6,158 bases of DNA, taken from Planktothrix sp. UBA8402 (GTDB lineage Bacteria > Cyanobacteriota > Cyanobacteriia > Cyanobacteriales > Microcoleaceae). The DNA is taken from positions 3,655-9,812 of the forward strand of contig DMPJ01000191.1 in assembly GCA_003456035.1 (NCBI GenBank), given 5' to 3'. Below, piece after piece: positions 1-5,678 of the stretch (the first letter of the stretch is position 1; each line of letters opens with the position of its first letter). The position numbers and the translations under genes were made by a program. A model generated the notes under the pieces. The model did no database searches. It was not told the origin of the DNA and saw only the letters and a program-made list of their open reading frames with translations.

Positions 1-482
1 TCCTTCATCGTCCCATCTTCGTTAAATTCCTGGTAAGCTTTGGCCACAGAAGACTGATTGGGAATCGTGAACATCCGCATCCAGCGCCCCAAAATTCGCA
101 GGGTGTTCACCGCATTAAAAGACTGGGAACCGCCACAGACCTGCATCACCGCCAAGGTTCTGCCCTGGGTTGGTCTAATCGCCCCCATAGTCAGAGGAAT
201 CCAATCAATTTGATTTTTCATGATCCCACTAATTTGACCATGGAGTTCTGGACTAGACCAAACCTGACCCTCAGACCACAAACTCAGTTCGCGTAACTCC
301 TGAACTTTGGGGTGAGTATCCGGTACACTCCCATAAATAGGTAATTCTTGTGGGTTAAAAAACCTCACTTCTGCACCAAAATCCTGAATAATTAGGGCAG
401 CTTCTTCTGCTAATAAACGGCTGTAAGACCGTCCTCGTAGGGAGCCGTATAAAAATAAAATTCTCGGTGGATGATCAAACAT
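1..482 (-). CDS. arsH: ArsH-family NADPH-dependent FMN reductase, C-terminus cut by window edge
   Basis: This flavoprotein belongs to the ArsH family: cytosolic NADPH:FMN oxidoreductases, often in arsenic-resistance loci, for which oxidation of methylarsenite and quinone or metal reduction have been reported. I translated it by hand from the ATG at 482; 160 codons lie in the window and the end is missing. Family hallmarks are the phosphate-binding loop [11 protein letters not shown] (residues 12-22), [13 protein letters not shown] (74-86), KNQIDWIPL (89-97), [13 protein letters not shown] (103-115), [13 protein letters not shown] (117-129) and [16 protein letters not shown] (132-149). The start is the only ATG possible, because an in-frame TAA lies at 488-486. 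The protein begins only six residues before the [10 protein letters not shown] strand, so it lacks the roughly 30-residue N-terminal tail of many proteobacterial ArsH. No Shine-Dalgarno is visible; a repeat ends six bases upstream. No other ars gene is in view, so an arsenic role rests on family identity alone. Confidence 0.93.
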   Translation of the reverse strand, partial: MFDHPPRILFLYGSLRGRSYSRLLAEEAALIIQDFGAEVRFFNPQELPIYGSVPDTHPKVQELRELSLWSEGQVWSSPELHGQISGIMKNQIDWIPLTMGAIRPTQGRTLAVMQVCGGSQSFNAVNTLRILGRWMRMFTIPNQSSVAKAYQEFNEDGTMK

Positions 483-488
483 ATATTA

Positions 489-602
489 GGTAATGGGTAA
501 TGGGGATCGCGGATTTAAGAAGATTTCACGGATGTCACGGATTTTAATCGGTGTTAATCTGCGTAATCCTCTTAAATCCGTGATCGGTAATGGGTAATGG
601 GG
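489..602. repeat. Composite intergenic repeat: 17-bp direct repeats flanking a 21-bp imperfect inverted repeat
   Basis: Two identical 17-mers GGTAATGGGTAATGGGG lie at 489-505 and 586-602. Between them is an inverted repeat: left arm 505-525 starts GATCGCGGATTTAAGA and right arm 565-585 ends TCTTAAATCCGTGATC, with 19 of 21 positions complementary. The loop holds two copies of TCACGGAT (526-533 and 535-542) and two of TTAATC. It has no coding capacity. Direct repeats outside an inverted pair resemble a small non-autonomous element with its duplication, but GGTAATGGGTAATGGG is itself a simple tandem of GGTAAT-like units, so the repeats may be separate dispersed boxes. It fills nearly the whole 130-bp gap between the glycosyltransferase and arsH. 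The transcribed hairpin has no T-run after it, so it is not a classical terminator. Confidence 0.8.
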
Positions 603-621
603 GAAAGGGGGGTTAGGGGGG
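592..621 (+). repeat. G-tract box with quadruplex-forming pattern, overlapping a stop codon
   Basis: Four runs of three to six G (592-594, 599-603, 607-612, 616-621) are separated by loops of 3-4 bases, which satisfies the usual G3+/N1-7 quadruplex pattern on the plus strand. On the coding (minus) strand it is C-rich and encodes the last codons and the TAA (615-613) of the glycosyltransferase. Runs of the form CCCCCCTAACCCCCC are, from memory, common as dispersed intergenic boxes in filamentous cyanobacteria. Structure formation in vivo is not shown. Confidence 0.6.
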
Positions 622-1809
622 ATCTCGACGTTGAATAAATTCAAAACCGCCATCTTTATTTAACTGCATAATATGTCCTCTCCAGTTAATTTTTTTTGGT
701 GCTAACAGGGAGAATATAATATGAGTTGGGAGTAAAATTTGAACTAAGATTAATACAATAATATGGGTTTTGGGTGTGGCATTTCTTAGATAGTTTTGAT
801 TGAAGTTAGTTAATAGGGCATAATTTAAACCAAAGTAAATAACTGCATAGATTAAGGTATAGACAGAAGGAAATAATAGACTATAAATCAATACAATCAA
901 GGGGAACATTGTCGGTAAAAATGCTATTAAATAAAAGACAATTAGTTCTTGAAAATGGGAAGATTTTAAAATAGAGGTTTGGGGAAAGATAAACCAGCGT
1001 GTGATTAGGTTAAAATAGTGGGTGGAGTCTTGAATTTGGGTACTAATTCCATGACAAACGGGAGTTTGTGCGAGTTGATAACCCTGTTGGCGAAAATGTT
1101 GGGCGATCGCATAATCATCAACAATAAATTTATCTAATGCGGCAAAACCATTAACCTTTTCTAATACTTCTTTTTTGATCACAAAAAACATTCCATTAAT
1201 CGTAAAAGGATTAATTAGATAGGTATAGGGAATATAGGTAAGTAAGTTATTTCCATTAACAACACTGGAAACTAAGGTTGACCAAAAATTAGAAAAATTG
1301 ACATAATAGGGTAAACCAAAAGCCACACCAATCTCAGGTTTTTCTAAATAGGGAAGACATTGATCAAAGGCTTGATTAGGTAACATGGTATCATCGTCTA
1401 ACACGGCAATAATATTACCCGTTGCTTCCTTAACTCCGGCAATGAGTTTAAACATTTTCGGACTAATTTGATTCGGGGATGGAGGTAGGGAGATTAATTT
1501 AATCTTGACATCGGGATAGGTTTCTATCAGTTGACGACATCCAATTTGTGCTGGGGTATCATTCTGATCAATTAACCAAATAAATTCTAGTTGATGGGAT
1601 GTTTTTAGGGCTAAATTGTGACCGAGACAGTCCCATAATGTCGGATCACCGCTTAAGATTGGTTGTAGGATGGAAATTTGATCGGATTGACTGGGGATAG
1701 TTAATTCAGATTCCAGTTTAGCTTTTTGGAAGAAATGTTTAATTAAAACCCATTTTATTGCCCTTTCTGATAGAATTATTATTCCTAAAATTAGGATTAA
1801 AATATTCAT
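613..1809 (-). CDS. Membrane glycosyltransferase, GT2/GT21 (ceramide glucosyltransferase-like)
   Basis: This 398-residue protein probably transfers a sugar from a nucleotide sugar to a lipid at the cytoplasmic membrane. Visible parts are an N-terminal hydrophobic segment (2-13) and a GT-A catalytic domain (about 45-275). The domain has a DQND acidic pair (81-84), a metal-binding DDD (138-140), a DDYAIA catalytic-base motif (231-236) and ITRW (269-272) at the place of the (Q/R)xxRW motif. Two or three C-terminal membrane segments follow (about 286-335 and 347-370), then INWRGH (374-379), which resembles the I-x-W-R-G-R tail of GT21-like enzymes. The spacing from ISILQPILSGDP through SPKMFKLIAG to the DDY motif matches ceramide-glucosyltransferase-like proteins such as the HpnI group. 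The (Q/R) position is Leu268, a deviation. The start has AGGAG at 1819-1815, five bases upstream. It begins 24 bp after the ketoacyl synthase stop, so the two are probably cotranscribed. The C-terminal RRDPP lies in a repeat box. Acceptor and sugar are unknown. Confidence 0.85.
   Translation of the reverse strand: MNILILILGIIILSERAIKWVLIKHFFQKAKLESELTIPSQSDQISILQPILSGDPTLWDCLGHNLALKTSHQLEFIWLIDQNDTPAQIGCRQLIETYPDVKIKLISLPPSPNQISPKMFKLIAGVKEATGNIIAVLDDDTMLPNQAFDQCLPYLEKPEIGVAFGLPYYVNFSNFWSTLVSSVVNGNNLLTYIPYTYLINPFTINGMFFVIKKEVLEKVNGFAALDKFIVDDYAIAQHFRQQGYQLAQTPVCHGISTQIQDSTHYFNLITRWFIFPQTSILKSSHFQELIVFYLIAFLPTMFPLIVLIYSLLFPSVYTLIYAVIYFGLNYALLTNFNQNYLRNATPKTHIIVLILVQILLPTHIIFSLLAPKKINWRGHIMQLNKDGGFEFIQRRDPP
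1103..1110. repeat. HIP1 octamer GCGATCGC
   Basis: This is the highly iterated palindrome of cyanobacterial genomes, here inside the glycosyltransferase gene over the Ala-Ile-Ala codons of its DDYAIA motif. It is mainly useful as a taxonomic marker. Confidence 0.9.
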
Positions 1810-1833
1810 AATTTCTCCTGATTAATTAACTAT

Positions 1834-2949
1834 TTAATATTCTAAAACCATTCCCCCAAGGGAGAATCCGGCGGAAGTTCCTAATAGAAGAATGCGATCG
1901 CCTCGATGAATTTTACCTTGTTGAATGGCTTCATGGAGTGTCATCGGAATTGAGGCGGCGATCGTATTTCCGTGATTTGTTGCAATTACCATCCATTTTT
2001 CTTCAGGAATATTCAATCCTTTGCGAATTAAACCCATAGCCATTAAACTCGCTTGATGGGGAATTACTAGATCAATATCTGCTAAATTTAATCCCGCAGG
2101 TTGTAATAATCTTTCCATAAATCCAGGTAAAATTTTGGCAGCCAAACGGTAAATGGCGCGACCTTGCATTTTAAATAAAAACTGATCGATATTATCAGAA
2201 TATTCCCTGGGATGATAGCGATTTCCTGCTCCTAGACATTGGGATAAATCTGCACCTTGACTATAGGTTTCTAGGCGGGAACAGATAATTTTTGATCCTT
2301 CCTGGATGTCGGTTTTGCCAATAATTACGGCGGCGGCACCATCTCCAAATAAGGTGCTAGTTTCTCGATCTTTCCAATCAATTCCTAGGGTGATTTCTGA
2401 GGCGACTAATAACACCCTTGAATAGCGCCCAGCATCGACTAAATAGGAAAGGGTATCTAAACCGACAACGAAACTTAAACAAGTTGAATTAATATCAAAA
2501 GTAGGAATACCTGAAGAATCACCACCTAATTGTTTTTGAACTAAAGCCGCCGTACAAGGAATTGATTGCTCAGGAACACTACTGGTACAAACGATACAAT
2601 CAATATCACTTAGGGATAATTCCGCAGCTTCTAAGGCTTTTTTAGCCGCCATTGCCCCCATTTGAGAAGCCGTTTCATCTTCAACAAAATGACGAATCAT
2701 CACCCCGGATTTTTTTTGAATCCAATCGGCTTCAATTCCTAACTTTTGTTCTAATTGTTCGGCGGTAACTTGATTTTTCGGTAAGTATTTTCCCGTTGCT
2801 AAGAGTTTCACCCGTCTGACTTGTGCTAAGTTTTGAGGTGATGGAGAAGGGTTAAGGATTTCTGTCCTTAAATGGTGGGGATCTTGAGGGTAGGTAGGGC
2901 TAATTACCATATTTTTATTGATTCGGGGAATATTTAAAAATCTTACCAT
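1834..2949 (-). CDS. Beta-ketoacyl-ACP synthase III-like (FabH/thiolase-fold) condensing enzyme
   Basis: This 371-residue thiolase-fold enzyme is expected to condense an acyl thioester with a second (malonyl or acyl) thioester in the cytosol. The full catalytic triad of the FabH family is present: Cys157 in INSTCLSF, His298 in IPHQAS and Asn328 in NHGNTIAAS; the His-Asn spacing of 30 equals that of E. coli FabH. Other family marks are RHFVEDETASQMG (86-98), FGDGAAAVI (201-209) and a C-terminal GTSAGFSLGG (357-366), where housekeeping FabH usually has GFGAGLTWG. That, the pairing with a glycosyltransferase and the N-terminal extension suggest a specialised paralogue (secondary lipid, OleA/PqsD-like group) rather than the housekeeping enzyme. 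The conserved domain begins near residue 47, so the first ~46 residues are extra. Met1, Met14 and GTG codon 47 are alternative starts, and none has a clear Shine-Dalgarno. It leads the operon with the glycosyltransferase. Confidence 0.88.
   Translation of the reverse strand: MVRFLNIPRINKNMVISPTYPQDPHHLRTEILNPSPSPQNLAQVRRVKLLATGKYLPKNQVTAEQLEQKLGIEADWIQKKSGVMIRHFVEDETASQMGAMAAKKALEAAELSLSDIDCIVCTSSVPEQSIPCTAALVQKQLGGDSSGIPTFDINSTCLSFVVGLDTLSYLVDAGRYSRVLLVASEITLGIDWKDRETSTLFGDGAAAVIIGKTDIQEGSKIICSRLETYSQGADLSQCLGAGNRYHPREYSDNIDQFLFKMQGRAIYRLAAKILPGFMERLLQPAGLNLADIDLVIPHQASLMAMGLIRKGLNIPEEKWMVIATNHGNTIAASIPMTLHEAIQQGKIHRGDRILLLGTSAGFSLGGMVLEY
1894..1901. repeat. HIP1 octamer GCGATCGC
   Basis: Second copy of the cyanobacterial palindrome, inside the 3' part of the ketoacyl synthase gene. 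A near match, GCGATCGT, follows at about 1959-1966. Confidence 0.9.
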
Positions 2950-3176
2950 TATTTTTTTAACGTTGAGGATAATTTAAAGATTCAATTTAGATTCTCTGGT
3001 GTCGCTAGTTTTGATTTTTGATCTCAGATAGATAAATTTTGATTTGGGTCGATTATCTAATCCGATCTTTTGCTAAAATTCTGCTCAATTATATTGCCCA
3101 AAATTTGCTCTCCTCTACAATTTAGGACGGTCAATATTATTCACTTTTAACCTAGCAGTAGCTATCCGATTACAAA

Positions 3177-3197
3177 CGATTATCTTGGGGATAATCG
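3177..3197. promoter_or_regulatory. Perfect 8-bp inverted repeat, possible operator or hairpin
   Basis: CGATTATC (3177-3184) and GATAATCG (3190-3197) are exact complements around the five-base spacer TTGGG. A third copy of CGATTATC lies at 3050-3057, nearer the synthase start. It could be a dimeric regulator site or a stable RNA hairpin; no T-run follows on the plus strand, so a terminator is unlikely. No regulator can be named. Confidence 0.45.
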
Positions 3198-3453
3198 CAA
3201 TTTCTCGTCTCCCCAGCAAGACTGTTGTCCCCACTGGAGCTAAAATTGGTCTTGCTATGGTCTTCGCAGATCAAAAGCGGATTCGATATCAACCCTGGTT
3301 TCAGTAGTGGGGGCACCGAAAACCCAAAATTTAAAAAATTAGCTCATAAAACCGAGAATGTATGATAGAATCAAAAATTAGAGTTTTGTAGTTTTTTGGG
3401 CTAATTGCTCAAGCTTGAACTTAGCGGTTTTCCGAGGAGTGGAGCATACTCAG

Positions 3454-3558
3454 ATGTATAACTCAAAATTGTTATGGCTGTGTTTTCCCTTCTCCCAAGA
3501 TCAGATGGGATTGATCCTTAGTTCTGAATATGAATCAATAGAAACTAACACCTATTGA
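3454..3558 (+). CDS. Possible 34-residue small protein in the STAND leader
   Basis: An ATG at 3454 opens a 34-codon frame ending in TGA at 3556-3558. Upstream is GAGGAGTGGAG (3434-3444), whose GGAG at 3441-3444 is nine bases from the ATG, a normal Shine-Dalgarno distance and better than that of the STAND gene downstream. The peptide starts MYNSKLLWLCFPF and then becomes polar and acidic (SEYESIETNTY). I recognise no family. It could be a leader peptide, a small ORF with its own job, or chance: a frame this short is weak evidence. The GGAG box lies in the loop of a small GAGT/ACTC stem (3437-3451). Confidence 0.25.
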   Translation: MYNSKLLWLCFPFSQDQMGLILSSEYESIETNTY

Positions 3559-3583
3559 CAGAAGTGGAATTTAGTATCAATCT
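3555..3583 (+). promoter_or_regulatory. Candidate promoter for the STAND gene
   Basis: A consensus TTGACA lies at 3555-3560. The best partners are weak: CAATCT at 3578-3583 (17-bp spacer) or TATCAA at 3575-3580 (14-bp spacer). A start from here would give a leader of about 30 nt, the alternative to the long leader from the TATGAT at 3361. The -35 overlaps the stop of the small ORF. Low confidence because the -10 is poor. Confidence 0.25.
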
Positions 3584-3618
3584 TGAATTCAATCTTAATT
3601 TATTAGGTTAAATTTGAT

Positions 3619-5541
3619 ATGGTACCGAGAGAATTTTTAAAGACTGTAGCCACGAGAGTTGGAATTTCCGACAATGAACTGGAAGTGATGGCGCGGGCAA
3701 TCCAAGGGGAACCAATGACCGCGATTTCCAAGCAATTAGGGGTTCGCAAGGATGCCCTGCAAAAGCGCTTGGGGGAGGTGTATAGGAAACTAAACATTAG
3801 TGGTGCAGGCCCGGGAAAATTAGCCAAACTTCAGCAAAAGTTACTGTCAGAATATCAAGCTGAGGGCAATAATCAAGGGGGGCAAATTAACGGTCAATCT
3901 GGTCGCAAAAAGCGGTCTATGAGTGGCATTGATCCCCAAGGTTTCAGTAGTAATATTTCAATTGATTGGGGTAACGCCCCTAAATTGGCAGCCTTTTATG
4001 GCCGTTCGGAAGCCCTAGCCACCTTAAAACAAGGATTGGTGACCGAACGCGCTCACCTGATGATGTTGGCGGGGATGGGAGGTATTGGGAAAACCACCTT
4101 GGCGGTTAAATTAATACAGGAAATTGCCCCGGATTTTGACCAAGTAATTTGGCGCTCGCTCCGAGACAAACCCTCCCCTAGTGAGTTGATTGCCTCAGCT
4201 TTTCCTAATGCTTCTAAAACGCCTTTAGATTGGGATGATTCCGAACAGATAGCCCAATTGTTGCAAAACCTATCCAATTCTCGGTATTTGTTGGTAATTG
4301 ATGAGATAGAATATATCTCACAACTGGGAAGTAAAGATGGGGCGTTCAAAAGTTATGAATCTTTATTTCAACAGATTAGTGAATCTTCCCATCGCAGTAG
4401 CGTTTTGTTAATCGGTTGGGAATTTCCCCAGTCCTGGCAAAATTTCGCGTCTAAACCGACTTTGCAATTAACCGGGTTATCGGAACAAGACTCTCAACAC
4501 ATGGTGCTGTCGGGTCAAGAAGCCGTCTATTTAGATGAAAAATTCCTATCGGAATTGATTCATTTATGTGGTGGAAACCCCTTGATTTTAAAATTATGGG
4601 CTGCTAAGATTCCTGATTTTACGATTAGAAATCTCACCAAATTAATCAAGCAAAATACCTTAGTAATTGAAGAACTGGTGCGTCAATCCCTGCGCTCCGA
4701 TCAGGAATTATCGGAGCTTGAAATTCGTTTAGTTTGTTGGTTGGCAGTCAATCAAAAATCGGCAACCTTGAGTGAGTTGGCAACGGATTTGATCCTGTCC
4801 GAAACCGAAAGCGAAGTCCAAATCTCCTTAGACTTTTTAGTAGAGCGATCGCTGTTAGAAACAACTAATTCTAGCGCTCCTATCGCTTACACGGTTAATA
4901 GTAACTTCAGAAAAGAAGTCTGGTATCAGTTGATGGGTAAATCCTTTAATGAACTGGGTTATAAACACTATTTAGAAGGGGAATTTCAATCGGCTAAAAC
5001 CAATTTGTTACAAGCCATTCGCTATCATCCCGCTTTAAGTGCAGGTCATTATAATTTAGGAGCTACCTATGAAAAGCTGGATCAGTTTGATGAAGCCAGA
5101 AAACATTATCAAATTTTAGTCGATGTTGATAATAACCGGGCAGCACAGGCGGCGGTTAATAATTTAGCCCGACTGGAAATTTTAGATGGCAAAACCGAAG
5201 AAGCCATTGATAAGTTAGAAAAAACCTTGGTACAGGTTAAGGATAAAGGAATCCGAGCCTCCTTGTATAAGAATTTAGGCTGGGCTTATTTCCTGGAAAA
5301 TGATCCCAAACAGGCTGAAGTTCAGTTACGTCAATCCTTAGAATTAAAAGAATCTAATGTGGTTGCTTACTATATTTTAGCCCAAGTTTTGGAAGCCCAA
5401 AACCGTCACAAACAAGCAATGGCTTTTTGGAAAACTGCTTTGGAACAGGACGAATTAGATCAAAAATCCAATGGCGTTACCTGGCGTTTACCCGAATTGC
5501 TGGCTTGGCGGATGACCGCTCGCCAACGCTTACCGAAATAA
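3619..5541 (+). CDS. STAND NTPase: LuxR-like HTH, NB-ARC ATPase, winged helix, TPR repeats
   Basis: This 640-residue protein has the architecture of a STAND-class signalling ATPase, a nucleotide-controlled switch whose TPR end senses a signal or partner. In order: a GerE/LuxR-like helix-turn-helix (about 18-62; LEVMARAIQGEPMTAISKQL, then EVYRKLNISG) and a GPGKLAKLQQ helix; a polar Gly/Gln/Ser linker (82-112); NB-ARC from 120, with Walker A GMGGIGKTT (152-160), Walker B YLLVIDEIE (223-231) and the GNP motif CGGNPLILKL (317-326); a winged-helix-like part (about 362-415; ELEIRLVCWLAVNQ...FLVERSLLE); and about five TPRs (442-473, 474-506, 507-544, 545-580, 581-614). After Walker B, the strand that in relatives I remember reads like LLLTSREKP is LLIGWEFP (263-270), so the Arg is gone. 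The start fits the typical MVPREFLK opening, with a weak AGGT at 3605-3608. A HTH points to transcription control; N-terminal HTH-STAND proteins are also discussed as conflict-system components. Intrinsic terminator follows. Confidence 0.9.
   Translation: MVPREFLKTVATRVGISDNELEVMARAIQGEPMTAISKQLGVRKDALQKRLGEVYRKLNISGAGPGKLAKLQQKLLSEYQAEGNNQGGQINGQSGRKKRSMSGIDPQGFSSNISIDWGNAPKLAAFYGRSEALATLKQGLVTERAHLMMLAGMGGIGKTTLAVKLIQEIAPDFDQVIWRSLRDKPSPSELIASAFPNASKTPLDWDDSEQIAQLLQNLSNSRYLLVIDEIEYISQLGSKDGAFKSYESLFQQISESSHRSSVLLIGWEFPQSWQNFASKPTLQLTGLSEQDSQHMVLSGQEAVYLDEKFLSELIHLCGGNPLILKLWAAKIPDFTIRNLTKLIKQNTLVIEELVRQSLRSDQELSELEIRLVCWLAVNQKSATLSELATDLILSETESEVQISLDFLVERSLLETTNSSAPIAYTVNSNFRKEVWYQLMGKSFNELGYKHYLEGEFQSAKTNLLQAIRYHPALSAGHYNLGATYEKLDQFDEARKHYQILVDVDNNRAAQAAVNNLARLEILDGKTEEAIDKLEKTLVQVKDKGIRASLYKNLGWAYFLENDPKQAEVQLRQSLELKESNVVAYYILAQVLEAQNRHKQAMAFWKTALEQDELDQKSNGVTWRLPELLAWRMTARQRLPK
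4845..4852. repeat. HIP1 octamer GCGATCGC
   Basis: Third copy of the cyanobacterial palindrome, within the winged-helix-coding part of the STAND gene (codons around ERSL, residues 409-412). Confidence 0.9.
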
Positions 5542-5547
5542 TCGCTT

Positions 5548-5606
5548 AAAGCCTCCTCCCCCTAGTTCCCCGACTTGGGGAATTAATTATGGAGGCTTTG
5601 CTTTTT
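5548..5606 (+). terminator. Intrinsic terminator after the STAND gene
   Basis: AAAGCCTCC (5548-5556) pairs exactly with GGAGGCTTT (5591-5599), followed by GCTTTTT (5600-5606). A nested inner hairpin TTCCCC (5566-5571) / GGGGAA (5577-5582) closes on a five-base loop and can extend by a G-U and an A-U pair. It begins six bases after the STAND stop codon, so it should end that transcript and separate the DUF29 gene. Confidence 0.85.
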
Positions 5607-5642
5607 AGGTTGCTAAGTAGAATATAGTAATCTGGGGAAAAA

Positions 5643-5648
5643 TATACT
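5643..5648 (+). promoter_or_regulatory. Candidate -10 box for the DUF29 gene
   Basis: TATACT at 5643-5648 is one mismatch from the bacterial -10 consensus and would put transcription start near 5655, about 24 nt before the ATG. The matching -35 region (about 5620-5625, GAATAT) is poor. A perfect TATAAT also lies at 5657-5662 but would start transcription inside the Shine-Dalgarno, so it is less likely. The position after a terminator supports some promoter in this gap. Confidence 0.35.
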
Positions 5649-5678
5649 GTATTAATTATAATTAAGGAGAATAGGTTC

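Larger units (their letters stand above)
2950..3618. other. Long divergent intergenic region with predicted RNA/DNA secondary structure
   Basis: This 669-bp region separates the minus-strand synthase operon from the plus-strand STAND gene, so it should carry promoters for both. I found no convincing -35/-10 pair for the synthase. Notable structure includes a perfect 8-bp hairpin at 3177-3197 and AGCAAGAC (3215-3222) pairing with GTCTTGCT (3249-3256). CCCCACT (3229-3235) can pair with AGTGGGG (3306-3312), crossing the previous stem as a pseudoknot would. GAAAACC (3318-3324) can pair with GGTTTTC (3426-3432). A consensus-like -10 hexamer TATGAT lies at 3361-3366 with a poor upstream TTAGCT (3339-3344, 16 bp away). 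A transcript from there would have a leader of about 245 nt ahead of the STAND start. I do not recognise a known RNA family (not tmRNA, not RNase P RNA); a 6S-like or novel small RNA cannot be excluded by eye. Confidence 0.55.

Noticed and set aside
505..585. Inverted repeat as an intrinsic terminator for the glycosyltransferase operon
   Set aside because: The loop is about 40 nt, the arms are not GC-rich, and no T-run follows on the minus strand; a repeat element explains it better.
489..602. CRISPR array, suggested by repeated units with short spacing
   Set aside because: There are only two 17-bp direct repeats, 97 bp apart, made of simple GGTAAT units; no further repeats, regular spacers or cas genes are visible.
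3077..3307. 76-codon stop-free plus-strand frame in the intergenic region with a hydrophobic middle (FNLAVAIRLQTIILGIIAI)
   Set aside because: There is no ATG until 3257, no Shine-Dalgarno before a plausible TTG, no recognised family, and it overlaps the structured segment. Open frames of this length occur by chance; worth revisiting only if conserved.
3177..3330. Known RNA gene (tmRNA, RNase P RNA, tRNA)
   Set aside because: I could not find the conserved tmRNA ends, RNase P conserved blocks or a tRNA cloverleaf with a T-arm GGTTCRA; structure alone is not enough to name a family.
3603..3827. 74-codon open frame on the minus strand over the start of the STAND gene
   Set aside because: It is antisense to a strongly supported domain-coding region and its translation has no recognisable family; it is a shadow of the plus-strand gene.
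4053..4349. 98-codon open frame on the minus strand inside the STAND gene
   Set aside because: It is entirely opposite the Walker A to Walker B coding region, with low-complexity composition and no motif; a shadow frame.
5657..5662. Perfect TATAAT as the DUF29 -10 box
   Set aside because: Transcription would start around 5669, inside or after the Shine-Dalgarno, giving a transcript without a ribosome site; the region is also simple AT-rich sequence.
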